From Alphaproteobacteria bacterium Ga0077535 (lineage in GTDB: Bacteria > Pseudomonadota > Alphaproteobacteria > Caulobacterales > Aquidulcibacteraceae), in contig LNEK01000020.1 in assembly GCA_001464425.1 (NCBI GenBank), forward strand, positions 512,140-576,139: DNA of 64,000 bases, in the 5' to 3' direction. Every line of letters begins with the position of its first letter. Positions within the stretch are counted from its first letter, which is position 1. A model generated the notes under the pieces. It ran no database searches. It was not told the DNA's origin and worked only from the letters and a program-made list of their open reading frames with translations. A program made the translations under genes and the position numbers. Shown one piece after another: positions 19,801-30,435 of this stretch.

Positions 19801-20700
19801 TTAGATCAGCCCCGCATGAGTCATGGCGGCGCGAACCTGCGCCTTGGCCGCATCGCTGCAGGCCAGAAGTGGTAAGCGCACCTCATCGCTGCACAGTCCC
19901 AGAAGCGAGCAGGCATACTTCGCCGGCGCCGGCGACGGCTCTACGAAGAGCGCCCTGTGCAAAGGCGCAAGCAAGTCGTCGATCTCACGCGCTGCATCAA
20001 ACGCACCTTGCCGCGTTGCATCCTGCAAGCGCGCGCACAACCCCGGCGCCACATTCGCCGTCACGGAAATGCAGCCGACACCACCTTCGGCATTGAACCC
20101 AATAGCGCTCGGATCTTCACCCGACAGCTGCACAAAATCCTCACCGCAAAGCGCCCGATGGCGCGCAACGCGAGAGAGATCGGCGCTCGCATCCTTACAC
20201 CCCACAACGTTGGAGAGTTTCGCCAACCGTCCCATCGTCTCGGCGCTGATATCCACAACGGTTCGGCCCGGTACGTTGTAGGCGATGATTGGAATATCCA
20301 CCGCGTCATTGACGGCCGCGAAATGCGCGACCATCCCGTCCTGGCTTGGCTTGTTGTAATAAGGCGCCACCACCAGCACCGCGTCGGCGCCGGCATCCTT
20401 CGCCGCGCGCGCCAACTCCACTGCATGCGCAGTATTGTTCGACCCCGCGCCGGCGATAACGGGAACTTTCCCCGCAGCCGTCTCAACGCAGAGTTCAACG
20501 ACACGCATATGCTCTTTAAAGCTCAGCGTGACGCTCTCGCCTGTGGTGCCGCACGGCACCAGAGCGTGCGATCCCTCGCGAATCTGCCGTTCCACCATGG
20601 TTTGGAAGGCACGTTCATCCAGGATTCCGTTTCGGAATGGCGTAATGAGAGCCGGAATCGACCCATAGAACTTGGCGGAGGAGGCGCGCGGATGTGGCAT
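19801..20700 (-). CDS. dapA: 4-hydroxy-tetrahydrodipicolinate synthase
   Basis: Condenses pyruvate and aspartate semialdehyde in the lysine/diaminopimelate pathway. With the ATG at 20700 the protein has 299 residues, the family's usual length; a longer reading would add 60 unrelated residues over the slt promoter region. Visible features are [10 protein letters not shown], the catalytic loop GTTGES (51-56), Tyr141 in YNVPGRT, and the Schiff-base Lys169 in VVGCKDAS. dapF lies at 47 kb, so two steps of the meso-diaminopimelate pathway are in the window, in separate operons. Confidence 0.95.
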   Translation of the reverse strand: MPHPRASSAKFYGSIPALITPFRNGILDERAFQTMVERQIREGSHALVPCGTTGESVTLSFKEHMRVVELCVETAAGKVPVIAGAGSNNTAHAVELARAAKDAGADAVLVVAPYYNKPSQDGMVAHFAAVNDAVDIPIIAYNVPGRTVVDISAETMGRLAKLSNVVGCKDASADLSRVARHRALCGEDFVQLSGEDPSAIGFNAEGGVGCISVTANVAPGLCARLQDATRQGAFDAAREIDDLLAPLHRALFVEPSPAPAKYACSLLGLCSDEVRLPLLACSDAAKAQVRAAMTHAGLI

Positions 20701-20799
20701 TGGCGCGATTCCTGCCACAGTGTCGGGCAAGGTTAAATAGCGGCGCGCCAACTGCGGCGTGCTGGGACACCGTTGTTTCGTATCGGTGCGGAGAAGGTT

Positions 20800-22860
20800 A
20801 TGGACGTTCCCCAAATGACCCGCATCGCCCTGACGGCGCTGGCCGCGAGCGCCTTTTTGGTCACCTCGAGCGTTGGCCAATCCGGCACCGCGCCGGCGCC
20901 CACGACCGCGCGGGCCTCCGCATACACGCCGCCTGCGGCCATGCCGTCCGCCTCAGAACGCATGCGCCTGCGCAGCGGGCTCGCCGCCGCCGAGTCTGGC
21001 GATTGGACCGGACTTGCCCAATTGCGCGACGGCGCGACCGACCCGCTTGTGCGCCGCATGCTGCAATGGCGCTGGGCCTCCGCCAATGAAGCGCCGCTCT
21101 ACTTTAACGAAATCTCGCAAGCGCTGACTGAGCTGCAGGGCTGGCCCGGCCGCACGACGATGCGCACGCGCGCCGAACAATCGATCTTGGATTCGCGCCT
21201 CTCGCCACAAGAACGCGTCACGTTCCTGCGCGCCGAAAACGGCCCGATCACCGGCGACGGCCGCATGGCGCTTGCCATCTCCCTGAAGGACGCAGGCCAA
21301 CGCAGCGAAGCCGCCGAAGCAGCACGCGCCGCCTGGCGCGACGATGCGCTGTCCACGGCGATGGAAGATCGCGCGCTGGCTGAGTTCAGTTCCAACTTCA
21401 CCAGCGAAGATCACGCGGCGCGTGTCAGCGGCCTGCTCTGGCGTAACCAACACACTGCTGCCCGTCGCTTGTTCTCGCGCATTCCCACGGCGGATCGCTT
21501 GCTCGCTGAAGCGCGCATCGCCATGCAAAGCCGCGCCCGCCGCGGCCTGCAAGCCGCCGTCGATGCAGTGCCTTCCTCGCGCGCCGATGACCCGGGCTTC
21601 CTTTACGATCGCGCTCAATACCGCCGCCGGGCCGGCAACCCCGAAGAAGCGATGCCGCTCATGGTCGAGATCGACCCGCGTCAGGCGCCGCTCTCGGCCC
21701 GCGCCGCGATCTTCGCCGAACGGCGGCTTTACGTGCCGCGCTCACTGCGCGCGCGCAATTATCGTCAGGCTTATCAACTCGTCTCGAACCATGGCCTGAC
21801 ATCCGGCGAGGCGTTCGCCGACGCCGAATGGATGGCCGGCTGGCTGTCGCTGCGTTTCCTCAACAACAACGCGCAAGCTCGCGAGCATTTCGCGCATCTC
21901 AGCGAGAACGTGTCCTCGCCGGTCAGCTTGTCGCGCGCACTTTACTGGCGCGCTGAGGCTGAGCGGGCGCTCGGCAACACTGCGGAATCCACCCGTTTGC
22001 TGGATCAAGCTGCGCGCTTCAACTTCACCTATTATGGCCAGCTCGCCGCCACCCGCGGCGGCCGCACCGCCATGCTCTCGCTGCCCGACACCTCGCGCGT
22101 CACCACCGAGGCGCGCACGCGCTTTGAGAACCGCGAACTGGTGCGCGCGCTCCGCGTCATGACCGAGGTCGGCGCGCAACGCGATTTTGAGTCGATCGCC
22201 TTCTATCTCGACGACACGCTCGATGATCCGATGGAGTTGGAGTTGCTCTCGCAAATGGCGCGCGAGCAATCCTATCACCGCACCGCGCTGCGCAACGCTA
22301 AAGCTGGGCTCTTCCGCAATGTGGTCGCCACCAGCGCCGCCTATCCGACGCTTGAGCTGCCGTCTGTCGTCCAATCGCGCGGGCGACCCGAACCGGCTTT
22401 GGTTCACGCCATCATCCGCCAAGAGAGCGAGTTTGATCCCGCCGCCATCTCCAGCGCCAACGCCCGCGGCTTGATGCAGCTCATCCCGTCGACAGCGCAA
22501 ATGGAAGCGCGGCGCGCCGGCATGACCTTTCAACGCTCGGCGCTGACCACCGATCCGCAATACAATATGACTTTGGGCTCGCAGCACCTCGCCGGGCTGA
22601 TCGATGATTTCGGCGGGTCCTACGTTATGGCAATCGCGTCGTACAACGCGGGCTCCGGCAACGTCCGCAATTGGGTCAACGATTGGGGCGATCCGCGCTC
22701 GAACAGCGTCGACGTGATTGACTGGATCGAACTCATCCCGTTCAGCGAGACGCGCAACTACGTGCAGCGCGTGACCGAGAACCTACAGGTCTATCGCCAC
22801 CGGCTCTCCGGCCAACCCGTCGCGATCGAACTTGAGCGTGACCTGCACCGCGGCCGTTAA
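20800..22860 (+). CDS. Soluble lytic murein transglycosylase (Slt70-type)
   Basis: A signal peptide ([21 protein letters not shown]) is followed by a long helical superhelix region and a C-terminal goose-type lysozyme domain. The catalytic Glu542 is in [10 protein letters not shown], followed by [16 protein letters not shown], the [12 protein letters not shown] segment and [13 protein letters not shown]. It cleaves peptidoglycan with formation of 1,6-anhydro-MurNAc. I took the ATG at 20800, preceded by GGAGAAGG; a TTG nine codons upstream is less likely. About 686 residues. The stop overlaps the dehydratase gene's stop. Confidence 0.92.
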   Translation: MDVPQMTRIALTALAASAFLVTSSVGQSGTAPAPTTARASAYTPPAAMPSASERMRLRSGLAAAESGDWTGLAQLRDGATDPLVRRMLQWRWASANEAPLYFNEISQALTELQGWPGRTTMRTRAEQSILDSRLSPQERVTFLRAENGPITGDGRMALAISLKDAGQRSEAAEAARAAWRDDALSTAMEDRALAEFSSNFTSEDHAARVSGLLWRNQHTAARRLFSRIPTADRLLAEARIAMQSRARRGLQAAVDAVPSSRADDPGFLYDRAQYRRRAGNPEEAMPLMVEIDPRQAPLSARAAIFAERRLYVPRSLRARNYRQAYQLVSNHGLTSGEAFADAEWMAGWLSLRFLNNNAQAREHFAHLSENVSSPVSLSRALYWRAEAERALGNTAESTRLLDQAARFNFTYYGQLAATRGGRTAMLSLPDTSRVTTEARTRFENRELVRALRVMTEVGAQRDFESIAFYLDDTLDDPMELELLSQMAREQSYHRTALRNAKAGLFRNVVATSAAYPTLELPSVVQSRGRPEPALVHAIIRQESEFDPAAISSANARGLMQLIPSTAQMEARRAGMTFQRSALTTDPQYNMTLGSQHLAGLIDDFGGSYVMAIASYNAGSGNVRNWVNDWGDPRSNSVDVIDWIELIPFSETRNYVQRVTENLQVYRHRLSGQPVAIELERDLHRGR

Positions 22861-23801
22861 GCTGCAAGCGCGCGCTCGAAGGTCTCCGCGTCGACATTAC
22901 CGCCGCTGGCGATGACCGCCACGGTCTTGCCGGCTACGTCGGCGCCGCCCTCAAGCAGCGCAGCCAGAGACGCAGCGCCAGACGGCTCAAGCACGATCTT
23001 GAAGTGCCGGAACGCAAACTTCATCGCACGCAGCACTGCCTTGTCGCTAACACCCAGCGCCGCTTCGAACCGCTCACGCGCGATAGCGAACGTAATCTCG
23101 CCCATCTGATCGGTGAGTAGGCCATCACAGATCGAGCGAATACCCGGCGCGTTGCGCTGAATAGCGCCGGTCTCCAGCGTGCGCGCGATATCGTTGTGCT
23201 CTTCAGGCTCTACCGCGATGATCCGCGCCTTCGGCAAGGCGAGCGCCACCCCGGTCGAGAGCCCGCCGCCGCTCGCCGGCACGAAGACGATGTCCGGCGC
23301 AATCTCATCGGCAATCTCTAACCCACACGTGCCTTGCCCGGCGATCACGAACGGATCGTCGAACGGCTTGATCAAGCTCGCGCCTTTCTCAGCTGAGAGA
23401 CGCGCGCCGATTTCTTCGCGGCTTTCATTGACGCGATCATAGGTCACCACCGTCGCGCCCAAGCTGCGCGTGGTCTCCAGTTTAATCTTCGGCGCATCGG
23501 ACGGCATGACGATCGTCGCCGCGATGCCGAAGTGCTTGGCGGCGGTTGAAACGGCAATGGCGTGGTTTCCAGACGAGAACGCGATCACGCCCTTGGCTCG
23601 AACCTCGGCCGGCAGCGCCGCGATCGCGTTCGCCGCCCCGCGCATTTTGAAAGCGCCGCCGCGTTGCAAGCATTCCGCCTTCACGAACACGCGCGCGCCG
23701 GTCGCCTCGTCCAGCGCGTCATTGCGCAGCAGCGGCGTGCGCACGGCTATGCCCTCGATGCGCTTGGCAGCGGCTTTCACATCTTCGATGGTCGGGATCA
23801 T
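22857..23801 (-). CDS. Threonine/serine dehydratase, PLP fold type II (catabolic type, no ACT domain)
   Basis: With the ATG at 23801 this is a 314-residue PLP enzyme. The Schiff-base Lys52 lies in GGAFKMRGAANAI, the phosphate-binding glycine loop is ASGGGLSTG, and a C-terminal IASGGN closes the family signature. The single catalytic domain without ACT repeats fits catabolic threonine dehydratase or serine racemase rather than the feedback-regulated biosynthetic IlvA; sequence alone does not separate these. The ATG overlaps, as TGATG, the ancestral stop of hrpB. A longer reading upstream would only translate the hrpB tail in another frame. Confidence 0.88.
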   Translation of the reverse strand: MIPTIEDVKAAAKRIEGIAVRTPLLRNDALDEATGARVFVKAECLQRGGAFKMRGAANAIAALPAEVRAKGVIAFSSGNHAIAVSTAAKHFGIAATIVMPSDAPKIKLETTRSLGATVVTYDRVNESREEIGARLSAEKGASLIKPFDDPFVIAGQGTCGLEIADEIAPDIVFVPASGGGLSTGVALALPKARIIAVEPEEHNDIARTLETGAIQRNAPGIRSICDGLLTDQMGEITFAIARERFEAALGVSDKAVLRAMKFAFRHFKIVLEPSGAASLAALLEGGADVAGKTVAVIASGGNVDAETFERALAA

Positions 23802-23953
23802 CAGGAGCCTCTTGGTTTCGCGCGCCGTGTGGGCGGCGCCGTCAGCGGGTCTTCGGGCCAGGGATGGCGGGGATAGCGGCCGCGCATCTCGCTGCGCACA
23901 GCGGCGTACGAGCCACGCCAAAAACCGGGCAAGTCCTTAGTCGTCTGCACCGG
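23801..23953 (-). pseudogene. hrpB: Out-of-frame C-terminal end of hrpB
   Basis: This frame encodes 50 residues ([19 protein letters not shown], then [15 protein letters not shown] and [11 protein letters not shown]) that are the canonical C-terminus of HrpB helicases. It is not reachable from the hrpB frame, which stops at 23937, and has no start codon of its own. The conserved stretch that should join GRVPL to PVQTTKDL (about ten residues) is missing, with a net loss of about 26 bases by comparison with the usual HrpB tail. Confidence 0.85.
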
Positions 23954-26204
23954 AGCTCAGCGGCACACGCCCGCCTGCTACCGAGGGATGGCGATCCTGC
24001 CCAAACAATTCCTGTAACCGCACCTCAAGCGCAGGCCCGCCGTCAGCCGCGTAGTCGATCGAGAGGGAAGAGCCGGCAGGCGTCTCAAAGCGTGGCGGCG
24101 CCTGCCTATCCAGCTCATGGCGAAGCTGATGCGGCAGCGCACTCAACAGCGCCTTGGCCACATCGACGTCCTTCAGCCGCGTCACACCCTGCAAAGCCGG
24201 CGCGAGCCAGTCGCTCGCCGTCGCCAACAAAGCCTCATCACTCCAGTCCGGCCACACCTCAGCGTCCAACGTGCGCATGAACGCGACGCGCGCCCGCGTC
24301 TGCAACGCAGCTTCGTCCCACTCAAGCAACGCCAGTCCGTCATCGCGCACTGCTTCAAGCAACGCCGCTTGCAGTTCTTCGCCGCTCAGCCGCTCCACAG
24401 GCGCATCGGAGATGACCATGCGGCCCAGCCTGCGCGTTCGCCGCGCACGCAGCGCGCCCGTGTCCGGATCGACCGTGGCCGAGACGCCATCTTCGATCTT
24501 CGCGCCAAACATCGCCTCGATGTCCGCCAACGCAATCGGTGCGGCCAACAATATCTGCGCCCGCCCAGCCGCCCCTGAAATATCGGCGATGACCAGGAAA
24601 GGCTCACGCGCCAGCGGCGAGGCGGCATCAACCGCCGCAGCACGACCATTGACCATCGTGAACGAGCCACCGCGCGAGCGTGCAACACGATCGGGATAAG
24701 CCAGCGCCAGCACAGCCCCCGCGCGATCTTCATCGAACGCGGCGCTTCCGCCGTCAGCGCTACGTGCGATCCGTTGCGCTAAACCACGCGCCGCGTCCGC
24801 GCGCTGTCCGCGCTCGCTTGTGAACCGATGCAGCCGCTCGCGTAGGTCGCTGCTGCGCCCCCCTAGACCTTGCTCAGTTAGCACCACCGCGATGTGCGCC
24901 GCGAGCAAGCGTTGTTCTCCAGCCGCTATCACCATATGCGCAAGCCTCGCCGGCAGGGGCAGCCGCGCAACTGCTGCGCCGTGCGGCGTTAATCGCCCGT
25001 TCTCATCCAGCGCGCCAATGCGCGTGAGCAACGCCAACGCTTCGGTCCAAGCCGGCTTCGGCGGCGGATCGAGCCAGCCAAGCGTCGCAGGATCACTGAC
25101 GCCCCACGCCGCAAGATCGAGCGCAAGGCCGGAAAGATCGGCGTCGAGAATTTCCGGCCGATCAAACGCTGGCAGCGCACGCGTTTCGCCCTCGCTCCAG
25201 AGGCGCCAGCAAACGCCCGGCTCCAGACGCCCCGCGCGCCCCGCGCGCTGCGTGACCGAAGCTTGGCTCGCGCGCACGGTTTCGAGCCGAGAGAGGCCAA
25301 GCGCTGGTTCGAAGCGCGGACGGCGCGAGAGGCCCGCATCCACAACGATGCGCACGCCATCAATGGTAAGGCTGGTTTCCGCAATCGACGTCGCCAGCAC
25401 GACCTTGCGCCGTCCCGCCGCTGCAGGTGAAATCGCTGCGTCCTGGTCCGCTGGACTCATCGCGCCGTAAAGCGGGCGAACATCGATGCTCGGATCGGTG
25501 ATCGTGCTGCGCAACACTTCCGCCGTCCGTTCGATTTCGCGCACGCCCGGCAAAAACACCAGAGCGCTGCCACGCTCGGCGGCCATCGCCGCGCGAACGG
25601 CGGCCGCGACCTCATCCTCCAACCGCGCACTCGCCAGCCGCGGCCGGTGGACGTAAGCGACCGGAAACATCCGACCCTCGCTAACGATCACCGGCGCATC
25701 GCCGAGCAAAGCAGACACGCGCGCCGCATCAAGCGTCGCGGACATGACAACAAGTTTCAGATCAGCGCGCAGGCCAAGCTGCGCATCGCGCGCCAATGCG
25801 AGCCCCAGGTCACCCTCAAGACTGCGTTCGTGAAATTCATCGAAGATGACGGCGGCGACGTCGCGCAATTCTGGATCATCGAGGATCATGCGCGTGAACA
25901 CGCCCTCGGTAACGACCTCGACGCGCGTGCTTGGCCCAATCTTGGAATCGAGCCGCACCCGATACCCAATCGTATCGCCCACACGCTCGCCGCGCTCGCT
26001 GGCCATCCGCGCCGCCGCCGCGCGCGCCGCAATGCGCCGCGGTGACAGAAGGATAATCTTCCCGGCGCCGACCCAGGGCTCGTCGAGCAAGGCCGGGGGC
26101 ACGCGTGTGGTTTTGCCCGCGCCCGGCGGCGCCACCAGCACAGCCTCGCCGCGCGCCATCAGCGCCGCACGCAAATCGCCAAGAACATCCTCAACCGGAA
26201 GCAT
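23937..26204 (-). CDS. hrpB: ATP-dependent helicase HrpB, C-terminus frameshifted
   Basis: A DEAH-type helicase of 755 residues as read. Walker A is APPGAGKTT, the Walker B box is DEFH, motif III is MSATLD, then [13 protein letters not shown] and the QRAGRAGR motif VI, followed by the HA2 and HrpB-specific C-terminal domains. The frame ends with [12 protein letters not shown]; the true tail is in the frame of the segment at 23801-23953. The helicase core is intact, so partial function is possible if the shift is real. Biological role in alphaproteobacteria is poorly defined; RNA remodelling is likely. Confidence 0.9.
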   Translation of the reverse strand: MLPVEDVLGDLRAALMARGEAVLVAPPGAGKTTRVPPALLDEPWVGAGKIILLSPRRIAARAAAARMASERGERVGDTIGYRVRLDSKIGPSTRVEVVTEGVFTRMILDDPELRDVAAVIFDEFHERSLEGDLGLALARDAQLGLRADLKLVVMSATLDAARVSALLGDAPVIVSEGRMFPVAYVHRPRLASARLEDEVAAAVRAAMAAERGSALVFLPGVREIERTAEVLRSTITDPSIDVRPLYGAMSPADQDAAISPAAAGRRKVVLATSIAETSLTIDGVRIVVDAGLSRRPRFEPALGLSRLETVRASQASVTQRAGRAGRLEPGVCWRLWSEGETRALPAFDRPEILDADLSGLALDLAAWGVSDPATLGWLDPPPKPAWTEALALLTRIGALDENGRLTPHGAAVARLPLPARLAHMVIAAGEQRLLAAHIAVVLTEQGLGGRSSDLRERLHRFTSERGQRADAARGLAQRIARSADGGSAAFDEDRAGAVLALAYPDRVARSRGGSFTMVNGRAAAVDAASPLAREPFLVIADISGAAGRAQILLAAPIALADIEAMFGAKIEDGVSATVDPDTGALRARRTRRLGRMVISDAPVERLSGEELQAALLEAVRDDGLALLEWDEAALQTRARVAFMRTLDAEVWPDWSDEALLATASDWLAPALQGVTRLKDVDVAKALLSALPHQLRHELDRQAPPRFETPAGSSLSIDYAADGGPALEVRLQELFGQDRHPSVAGGRVPLSSGADD

Positions 26205-26300
26205 ATCCGGGGCTTAGCGCGGTGCGGCGGCCATGTCTCCGCCATTGGCGCGCCACGATGCTCAGGCTATAGGCGGGCAAGCATTTCGACGGAGCTGACG

Positions 26301-26852
26301 ATGCGTAAGTGGGGATTGATCGCTGTCACGGCGCTCGTGCTGGTCTCGGCCTGCTCCAGCGGCCGCACCGCCGACACCCGCCGCGGCGTCACCGACGCCG
26401 CCTACACGCCGCTCCGTGACGTGAACATCATCCGCCCCGAGATCCCGCTCATCCTGCGCAATCTCCAATATCCATATTCGACCGCGACCCTCACCGACTG
26501 CACCGCGGTGACGCGCGAGATCGGACAGCTCGACGCCGTGCTCGGGCCGGAAAGCTATCAACCGGGCCCTAACCGCAACATCTGGGACCGCAGTGGCGAC
26601 TTCGTGGAAGAGCAAACAATCGAGGCGGCGCGCGGGACAGCGGAAGATTTGATCCCGTTCCGCTCCTGGGTGCGCCGCATCTCGGGCGCGAGCCGCGCTG
26701 AGCGTGAAGCGCTGCGTGCAGTCGCCAACGGCCAGCAGCGGCGCACATTCTTGCGCGGCTATGGCGCGTCCCTCGGCTGCCCCGCCATGATCCCGCCGCC
26801 ACCGCCGCAAGTGCACACAACCCGCGAAGGTCGCGACCGCCCCGTGAACTAG
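26301..26852 (+). CDS. Predicted lipoprotein of unknown function
   Basis: A 183-residue protein with a lipoprotein signal ([20 protein letters not shown], lipidated Cys18). The mature part has two more cysteines (in LTDCTAV and LGCPAM) that could form a disulfide, and a Pro-rich tail (IPPPPPQ). I do not recognise a named domain. GGAG lies 7 bases before the ATG. Its 3' end overlaps the convergent tgt gene by four bases. Divergent from hrpB. Localisation to the cell envelope is the only inference I can support. Confidence 0.75.
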   Translation: MRKWGLIAVTALVLVSACSSGRTADTRRGVTDAAYTPLRDVNIIRPEIPLILRNLQYPYSTATLTDCTAVTREIGQLDAVLGPESYQPGPNRNIWDRSGDFVEEQTIEAARGTAEDLIPFRSWVRRISGASRAEREALRAVANGQQRRTFLRGYGASLGCPAMIPPPPPQVHTTREGRDRPVN

Positions 26853-27961
26853 GCCGCGCGCTTGGCGTGAAATTCATCGCGAAAGTCGGCGAGCGTTCCG
26901 CTGGCGATTGCCGCACGCAGACGCGCCATCAGCGACTGGTAATACGCAACATTGTGCCACGAGAGCAGCGTCTGCCCGAGCAATTCGCCGGCTTTGAACA
27001 GATGGTGCAGGTAGGCCTTTGAATAGTCGCGGCTTGCCGGGCAATCGACGCTTTCATCGAGCGGCGACATATCTTCCGCAAACCGCGCATTGGTAATGTT
27101 GAGCGGCCCCGCATCGGTCCACGCTTGGCCGTGACGCCCCGAACGGGTCGGCAGCACGCAGTCGAACATATCAACGCCGCGCCAAACGCTCTCTACGATA
27201 TCGATTGGCTTGCCGACGCCCATCAGATAACGCGGGCGATCTTGCGGAAGCAGCGGCGCCGTCACATCGAGCGTGGCCAGCATCGCCTCGTGCCCTTCGC
27301 CAACTGCAAGGCCGCCGATGGCGTAGCCATCGAAGCCCTCAGCCACGAGCGCTTCCGCCGAGACGCGCCGCAGTTCGGGATCAATCCCACCTTGGACGAT
27401 CGCGAAGAGATTCTGCGCGCTCCTCGAACCAAACGCGCGCTTGCTCCGCCCTGCCCAGTCGAGCGAGAGGCGCATCGCTTTTTCGACATCCTCTCGCGCC
27501 GCCGGCAGCGCGGGGCACTCGTCCAGCTGCATCACAATTTCAGCGCCGATCTGGTCGGCCTGAATGCGGATCGAGTCTTGCGGCGTCAGGCGATGCTGTG
27601 AGCCATCAACATGGCTGCGGAAGGTGACGCCGTCCGCGTCGAGCTTGCGCAACTGCGCGAGCGACATGACCTGATAGCCGCCGCTATCGGTGAGGATCGG
27701 CTTGTCCCAGCGCATGAATTTGTGGAGACCGCCAAACTTTTCCATCCGCTCGCCGCCGGGGCGCAGCATGAGGTGATACGTGTTGCCGAGAATGATGTCG
27801 GCGCCCGTCTGCGCGACCTGATCCACGGTCATCGCCTTCACCGTACCGGCCGTGCCCACCGGCATGAAAGCGGGCGTGCGAATGTCGCCCCGCGGTGTTT
27901 TCAGCACGCCCGTGCGCGCCGCGCCGTCGCGCGCGTGGATTTCAAAAGGGAACGCCGTCAT
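26849..27961 (-). CDS. tgt: Queuine tRNA-ribosyltransferase (bacterial Tgt)
   Basis: Exchanges guanine-34 for preQ1 in tRNAs with GUN anticodons. With the ATG at 27961 it has 370 residues. The active-site Asp is in [12 protein letters not shown], the nucleophile region in [13 protein letters not shown], and GGLAVGEG is intact. The zinc site near residues 305-310 reads [18 protein letters not shown]: the usual C-x-C-x2-C has become Val305, Cys307, Ser310, although the His of LLSWHN remains. The start overlaps queA (ATGA), the preceding gene, whose product acts next in the pathway. Confidence 0.93.
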   Translation of the reverse strand: MTAFPFEIHARDGAARTGVLKTPRGDIRTPAFMPVGTAGTVKAMTVDQVAQTGADIILGNTYHLMLRPGGERMEKFGGLHKFMRWDKPILTDSGGYQVMSLAQLRKLDADGVTFRSHVDGSQHRLTPQDSIRIQADQIGAEIVMQLDECPALPAAREDVEKAMRLSLDWAGRSKRAFGSRSAQNLFAIVQGGIDPELRRVSAEALVAEGFDGYAIGGLAVGEGHEAMLATLDVTAPLLPQDRPRYLMGVGKPIDIVESVWRGVDMFDCVLPTRSGRHGQAWTDAGPLNITNARFAEDMSPLDESVDCPASRDYSKAYLHHLFKAGELLGQTLLSWHNVAYYQSLMARLRAAIASGTLADFRDEFHAKRAA

Positions 27962-29034
27962 GGCGCCCGCCATAGCAAGCTCGCGTCGCCGTAGGAATAG
28001 AAGCGATACTTTTGCGCGATGGCGTGCGCGTACACCGCCTGCATCCGCTCCAACCCGGCGAACGCGGACACCAGCATGAACAGCGTCGACCGCGGGAGGT
28101 GAAAATTGGTCCAAAGCCCGTCGACGAGACGGAAGCGATAGCCGGGCGTAATGAAGATCGACGTGTCGCCCGTTTCCGCACGCACGCTCCCGTCTTCATT
28201 TGCCGCCGATTCAAGCGAGCGCAACGCCGTTGTGCCAATCGCGATAACGCGCCGGCCCTCGGCCTTCGCCCGATTGATCGCAGCAGCAGCGCTCGACGAG
28301 ATTTCGCGCCACTCCGCATGCATCACGTGCTCGGCGGTGTCGTCAGCCTTCACTGGCAGAAACGTCCCCGCGCCGACGTGCAGCGTTATACTGGCGCGCT
28401 CCACACCCTTCGCATCCAGCGCCGCGAGCAATTCCGGCGTGAAGTGCAGACCCGCAGTCGGCGCCGCGACCGCGCCGTCCTTCGCTGCATACACAGTCTG
28501 ATAGTCCGCACGATCCGCGTCATCTTCAGCACGACGGCCCGCGATGTAGGGCGGCAGCGGCATCTCACCGCGCGCCGCGATGGCCGCATCAAGGTCAGCG
28601 CCAGCAAGGTCAAACTTCAGAACGATGAGACCGTCATCGCTCTTAGCGCCTACCGTCGCCTCAAGGGCAGAAGCCAAACATGCGCCTTCGCCTTCAGCGC
28701 CGAAACGCAGGCGATCGCCCTCTTTCAGCCGCTTGCCGGGCTTGGCGAAAGCTTGCCATTCGGAGGCCGAGACGCGCTTGTGCAGTGTCGCTTCCATCGC
28801 CAGTCGATTTTCATCGCGCCAGCGCACGCCCTTCAACCGCGCCGGGATCACGCGCGTGTCGTTGAACACCAAAAGATCGCCGGCCCGCAGCAGGCCCACG
28901 ACATCTCGCACGCTTCGATCTTCGAACTCGCCTTCGGCGCGCACGTGCAGCAAGCGCGCACTATCGCGCGGCCGCGCCGGGCGGAGCGCGATCAACTCTT
29001 CGGGTAAATCGAAATCAAACAGATCGACGCGCAT
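27958..29034 (-). CDS. queA: S-adenosylmethionine:tRNA ribosyltransferase-isomerase
   Basis: The 358-residue enzyme converts preQ1-34 in tRNA to epoxyqueuosine using the ribose of SAM. Features are the N-terminal [14 protein letters not shown], the [11 protein letters not shown] segment, [24 protein letters not shown] and the C-terminal [16 protein letters not shown]. It is intact and of normal length. Part of the gyrA-coaD-PPIase-PPIase-queA-tgt strand run; an imperfect palindrome separates it from the cyclophilin gene upstream. Confidence 0.96.
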   Translation of the reverse strand: MRVDLFDFDLPEELIALRPARPRDSARLLHVRAEGEFEDRSVRDVVGLLRAGDLLVFNDTRVIPARLKGVRWRDENRLAMEATLHKRVSASEWQAFAKPGKRLKEGDRLRFGAEGEGACLASALEATVGAKSDDGLIVLKFDLAGADLDAAIAARGEMPLPPYIAGRRAEDDADRADYQTVYAAKDGAVAAPTAGLHFTPELLAALDAKGVERASITLHVGAGTFLPVKADDTAEHVMHAEWREISSSAAAAINRAKAEGRRVIAIGTTALRSLESAANEDGSVRAETGDTSIFITPGYRFRLVDGLWTNFHLPRSTLFMLVSAFAGLERMQAVYAHAIAQKYRFYSYGDASLLWRAP

Positions 29035-29108
29035 CAGGTGTCTGGTTTCAGGTTTCGGGTATTAGACGATCCAACACTCAGCGTCTGATCCCTGACACCC
29101 GACACCTG
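29035..29108. repeat. Imperfect inverted repeat between queA and the cyclophilin gene
   Basis: Arms 29035-29056 and 29087-29108 share CAGGTGTC at the outer ends (perfect 8 bp) and continue with about three mismatches over 20 bases, around a centre of about 30 bases. The arms are also internally repetitive (GGTGTCGGGTGTCAGGG on the minus strand). It resembles a dispersed palindromic element more than a terminator, as no T-run follows. Confidence 0.45.
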
Positions 29109-29119
29109 CAACCGAAAAC

Positions 29120-29581
29120 TTATTCCGCGCTTGCGGTGACGATCTTGCCCGGCGTGCGCGGCGGCTCACCCTTCGGCAGCGCATCGACAAAATCCATGCC
29201 TTCTTCGACCACGCCCCAGACCGTGTATTGCTTGTCGAGGAAGCGCGCATCGTCGAGGCAGATGAAAAACTGGCTGTTGGCCGAGTTCGGATCGTTGGTG
29301 CGCGCCATGGAGCAGACGCCGCGCACGTGCGGCTCAGCGTTGAACTCCTGCTTCAGGTTCGGCTTGGTCGACCCGCCGGTGCCGTTGCGCTTTCCGCCGT
29401 CGCCGCCCTGCGCCATGAAGCCGGCGATCACGCGGTGAAACGGAACGTCGTTATAAAACCCTTCATTGGCAAGCTCGCCGATGCGCTGAACATGGTTCGG
29501 CGCGAGGTCCGGGCGCAGCTTGATCTTCACCGTGCCGGTGTCGAGTTCCAGCGTCAGGGTATGAAAGGTATGATCGACCAC
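29120..29581 (-). CDS. Cytoplasmic cyclophilin-type peptidyl-prolyl isomerase
   Basis: The 153-residue single-domain cyclophilin has no signal peptide. The catalytic Arg is in FYNDVPFHRVIAGFMAQGGD, and GVCSMARTNDPNSANSQFFI, LDKQYTVWGVVEEGMD complete the active site. It catalyses cis-trans isomerisation of proline bonds. Its start lies inside the 3' end of the exported paralogue (28-base overlap), so the pair is translationally coupled and probably arose by duplication. Confidence 0.94.
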   Translation of the reverse strand: MVDHTFHTLTLELDTGTVKIKLRPDLAPNHVQRIGELANEGFYNDVPFHRVIAGFMAQGGDGGKRNGTGGSTKPNLKQEFNAEPHVRGVCSMARTNDPNSANSQFFICLDDARFLDKQYTVWGVVEEGMDFVDALPKGEPPRTPGKIVTASAE

Positions 29582-30435
29582 CAGCTTCTCTCTCTGTTTT
29601 CGCTATTGGGAACGCGCGCGGGAATTTGCACATCGCAGACCGAGAAGTCGGCGCGGCGTTCGCGGCGTGTGTCTTCAATCAGGTCGCGGAATTGCGGCCC
29701 GTCTGTACGCAATACATAGATCGGCGCGCGCTCGCTTTCAGGGGCGTCGGAAGCAACGCGCACCGAAAGCATCCGATCCGGGTTCGGCGGCGGATTGCCG
29801 ACGGCGATTCCCATCACCGCCTCCATGCCCCAAACCACACGGCCGAAGATCGTGTAGCGTTTATCAAGCGCCGAGTTCGGCTGTCGCATGATAAAGAATT
29901 GGCTGTTGGCCGAGTTCACGGGCTCGGCCCGCGCCATCGAAACAACGCCCTGACAGTGCAGCGCATTGGCGGAAACCCGCCCATCCACCGTCACCGCCAT
30001 CTGCGCGTCGGGCTGGCTCTCGATCGGCAGCGCTTTGTAGAAACCAAGGCGCGCACGGCTTTGTTCGGCGGCTTGGATGAACGGCATTTCCGGCCCGCGG
30101 CGGAACATGAATTCCTCGCGCAGATCCGGCAGCGACGAGGCGCCCTCACCGGTGCCGAGCGGATCGCCCGTCTGCGCCATGAAATCATCGATGACGCGGT
30201 GAAACGTGAGACCATTGTAGAATCCGCCGCGTGTCAGCGTCTTGATCCGCTCGACGTGGCGCGGCGCGATTTCCGGATAGAGCTCGATCACGATCCGTCC
30301 ATGGACAGTATCGATATAGAGCGTGTTCTCCGGATCGACCGGACGCCAATTGCGCGGGTCAGGCGTCTGCGCCGAAGCCACGCTCAAACTCAGCGCCATC
30401 AGCGCCGCCGCAAATATTCCACCCAAGCGCAGCAT
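29554..30435 (-). CDS. Exported cyclophilin-type peptidyl-prolyl isomerase
   Basis: A signal peptide (LRLGGIFAAALMALSLSVASAQ, cleavage about residue 22) directs this 293-residue protein to the periplasm. The cyclophilin domain occupies about residues 38-240, with TFHRVIDDFMAQTGD, GVVSMARAEPVNSANSQFFI and LDKRYTIFGRVVWGME. A C-terminal tail of about 50 residues is variable. It is one base from coaD (shared base between its ATG and the coaD stop) and overlaps the cytoplasmic paralogue, giving one isomerase for each compartment in the same operon. Confidence 0.93.
   Translation of the reverse strand: MLRLGGIFAAALMALSLSVASAQTPDPRNWRPVDPENTLYIDTVHGRIVIELYPEIAPRHVERIKTLTRGGFYNGLTFHRVIDDFMAQTGDPLGTGEGASSLPDLREEFMFRRGPEMPFIQAAEQSRARLGFYKALPIESQPDAQMAVTVDGRVSANALHCQGVVSMARAEPVNSANSQFFIMRQPNSALDKRYTIFGRVVWGMEAVMGIAVGNPPPNPDRMLSVRVASDAPESERAPIYVLRTDGPQFRDLIEDTRRERRADFSVCDVQIPARVPNSENRERSWWSIIPFIP

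Noticed and set aside
23802..23921. N-terminal extension of the threonine/serine dehydratase
   Set aside because: It is the hrpB tail read in the wrong frame; the ATG at 23801 matches the family start.
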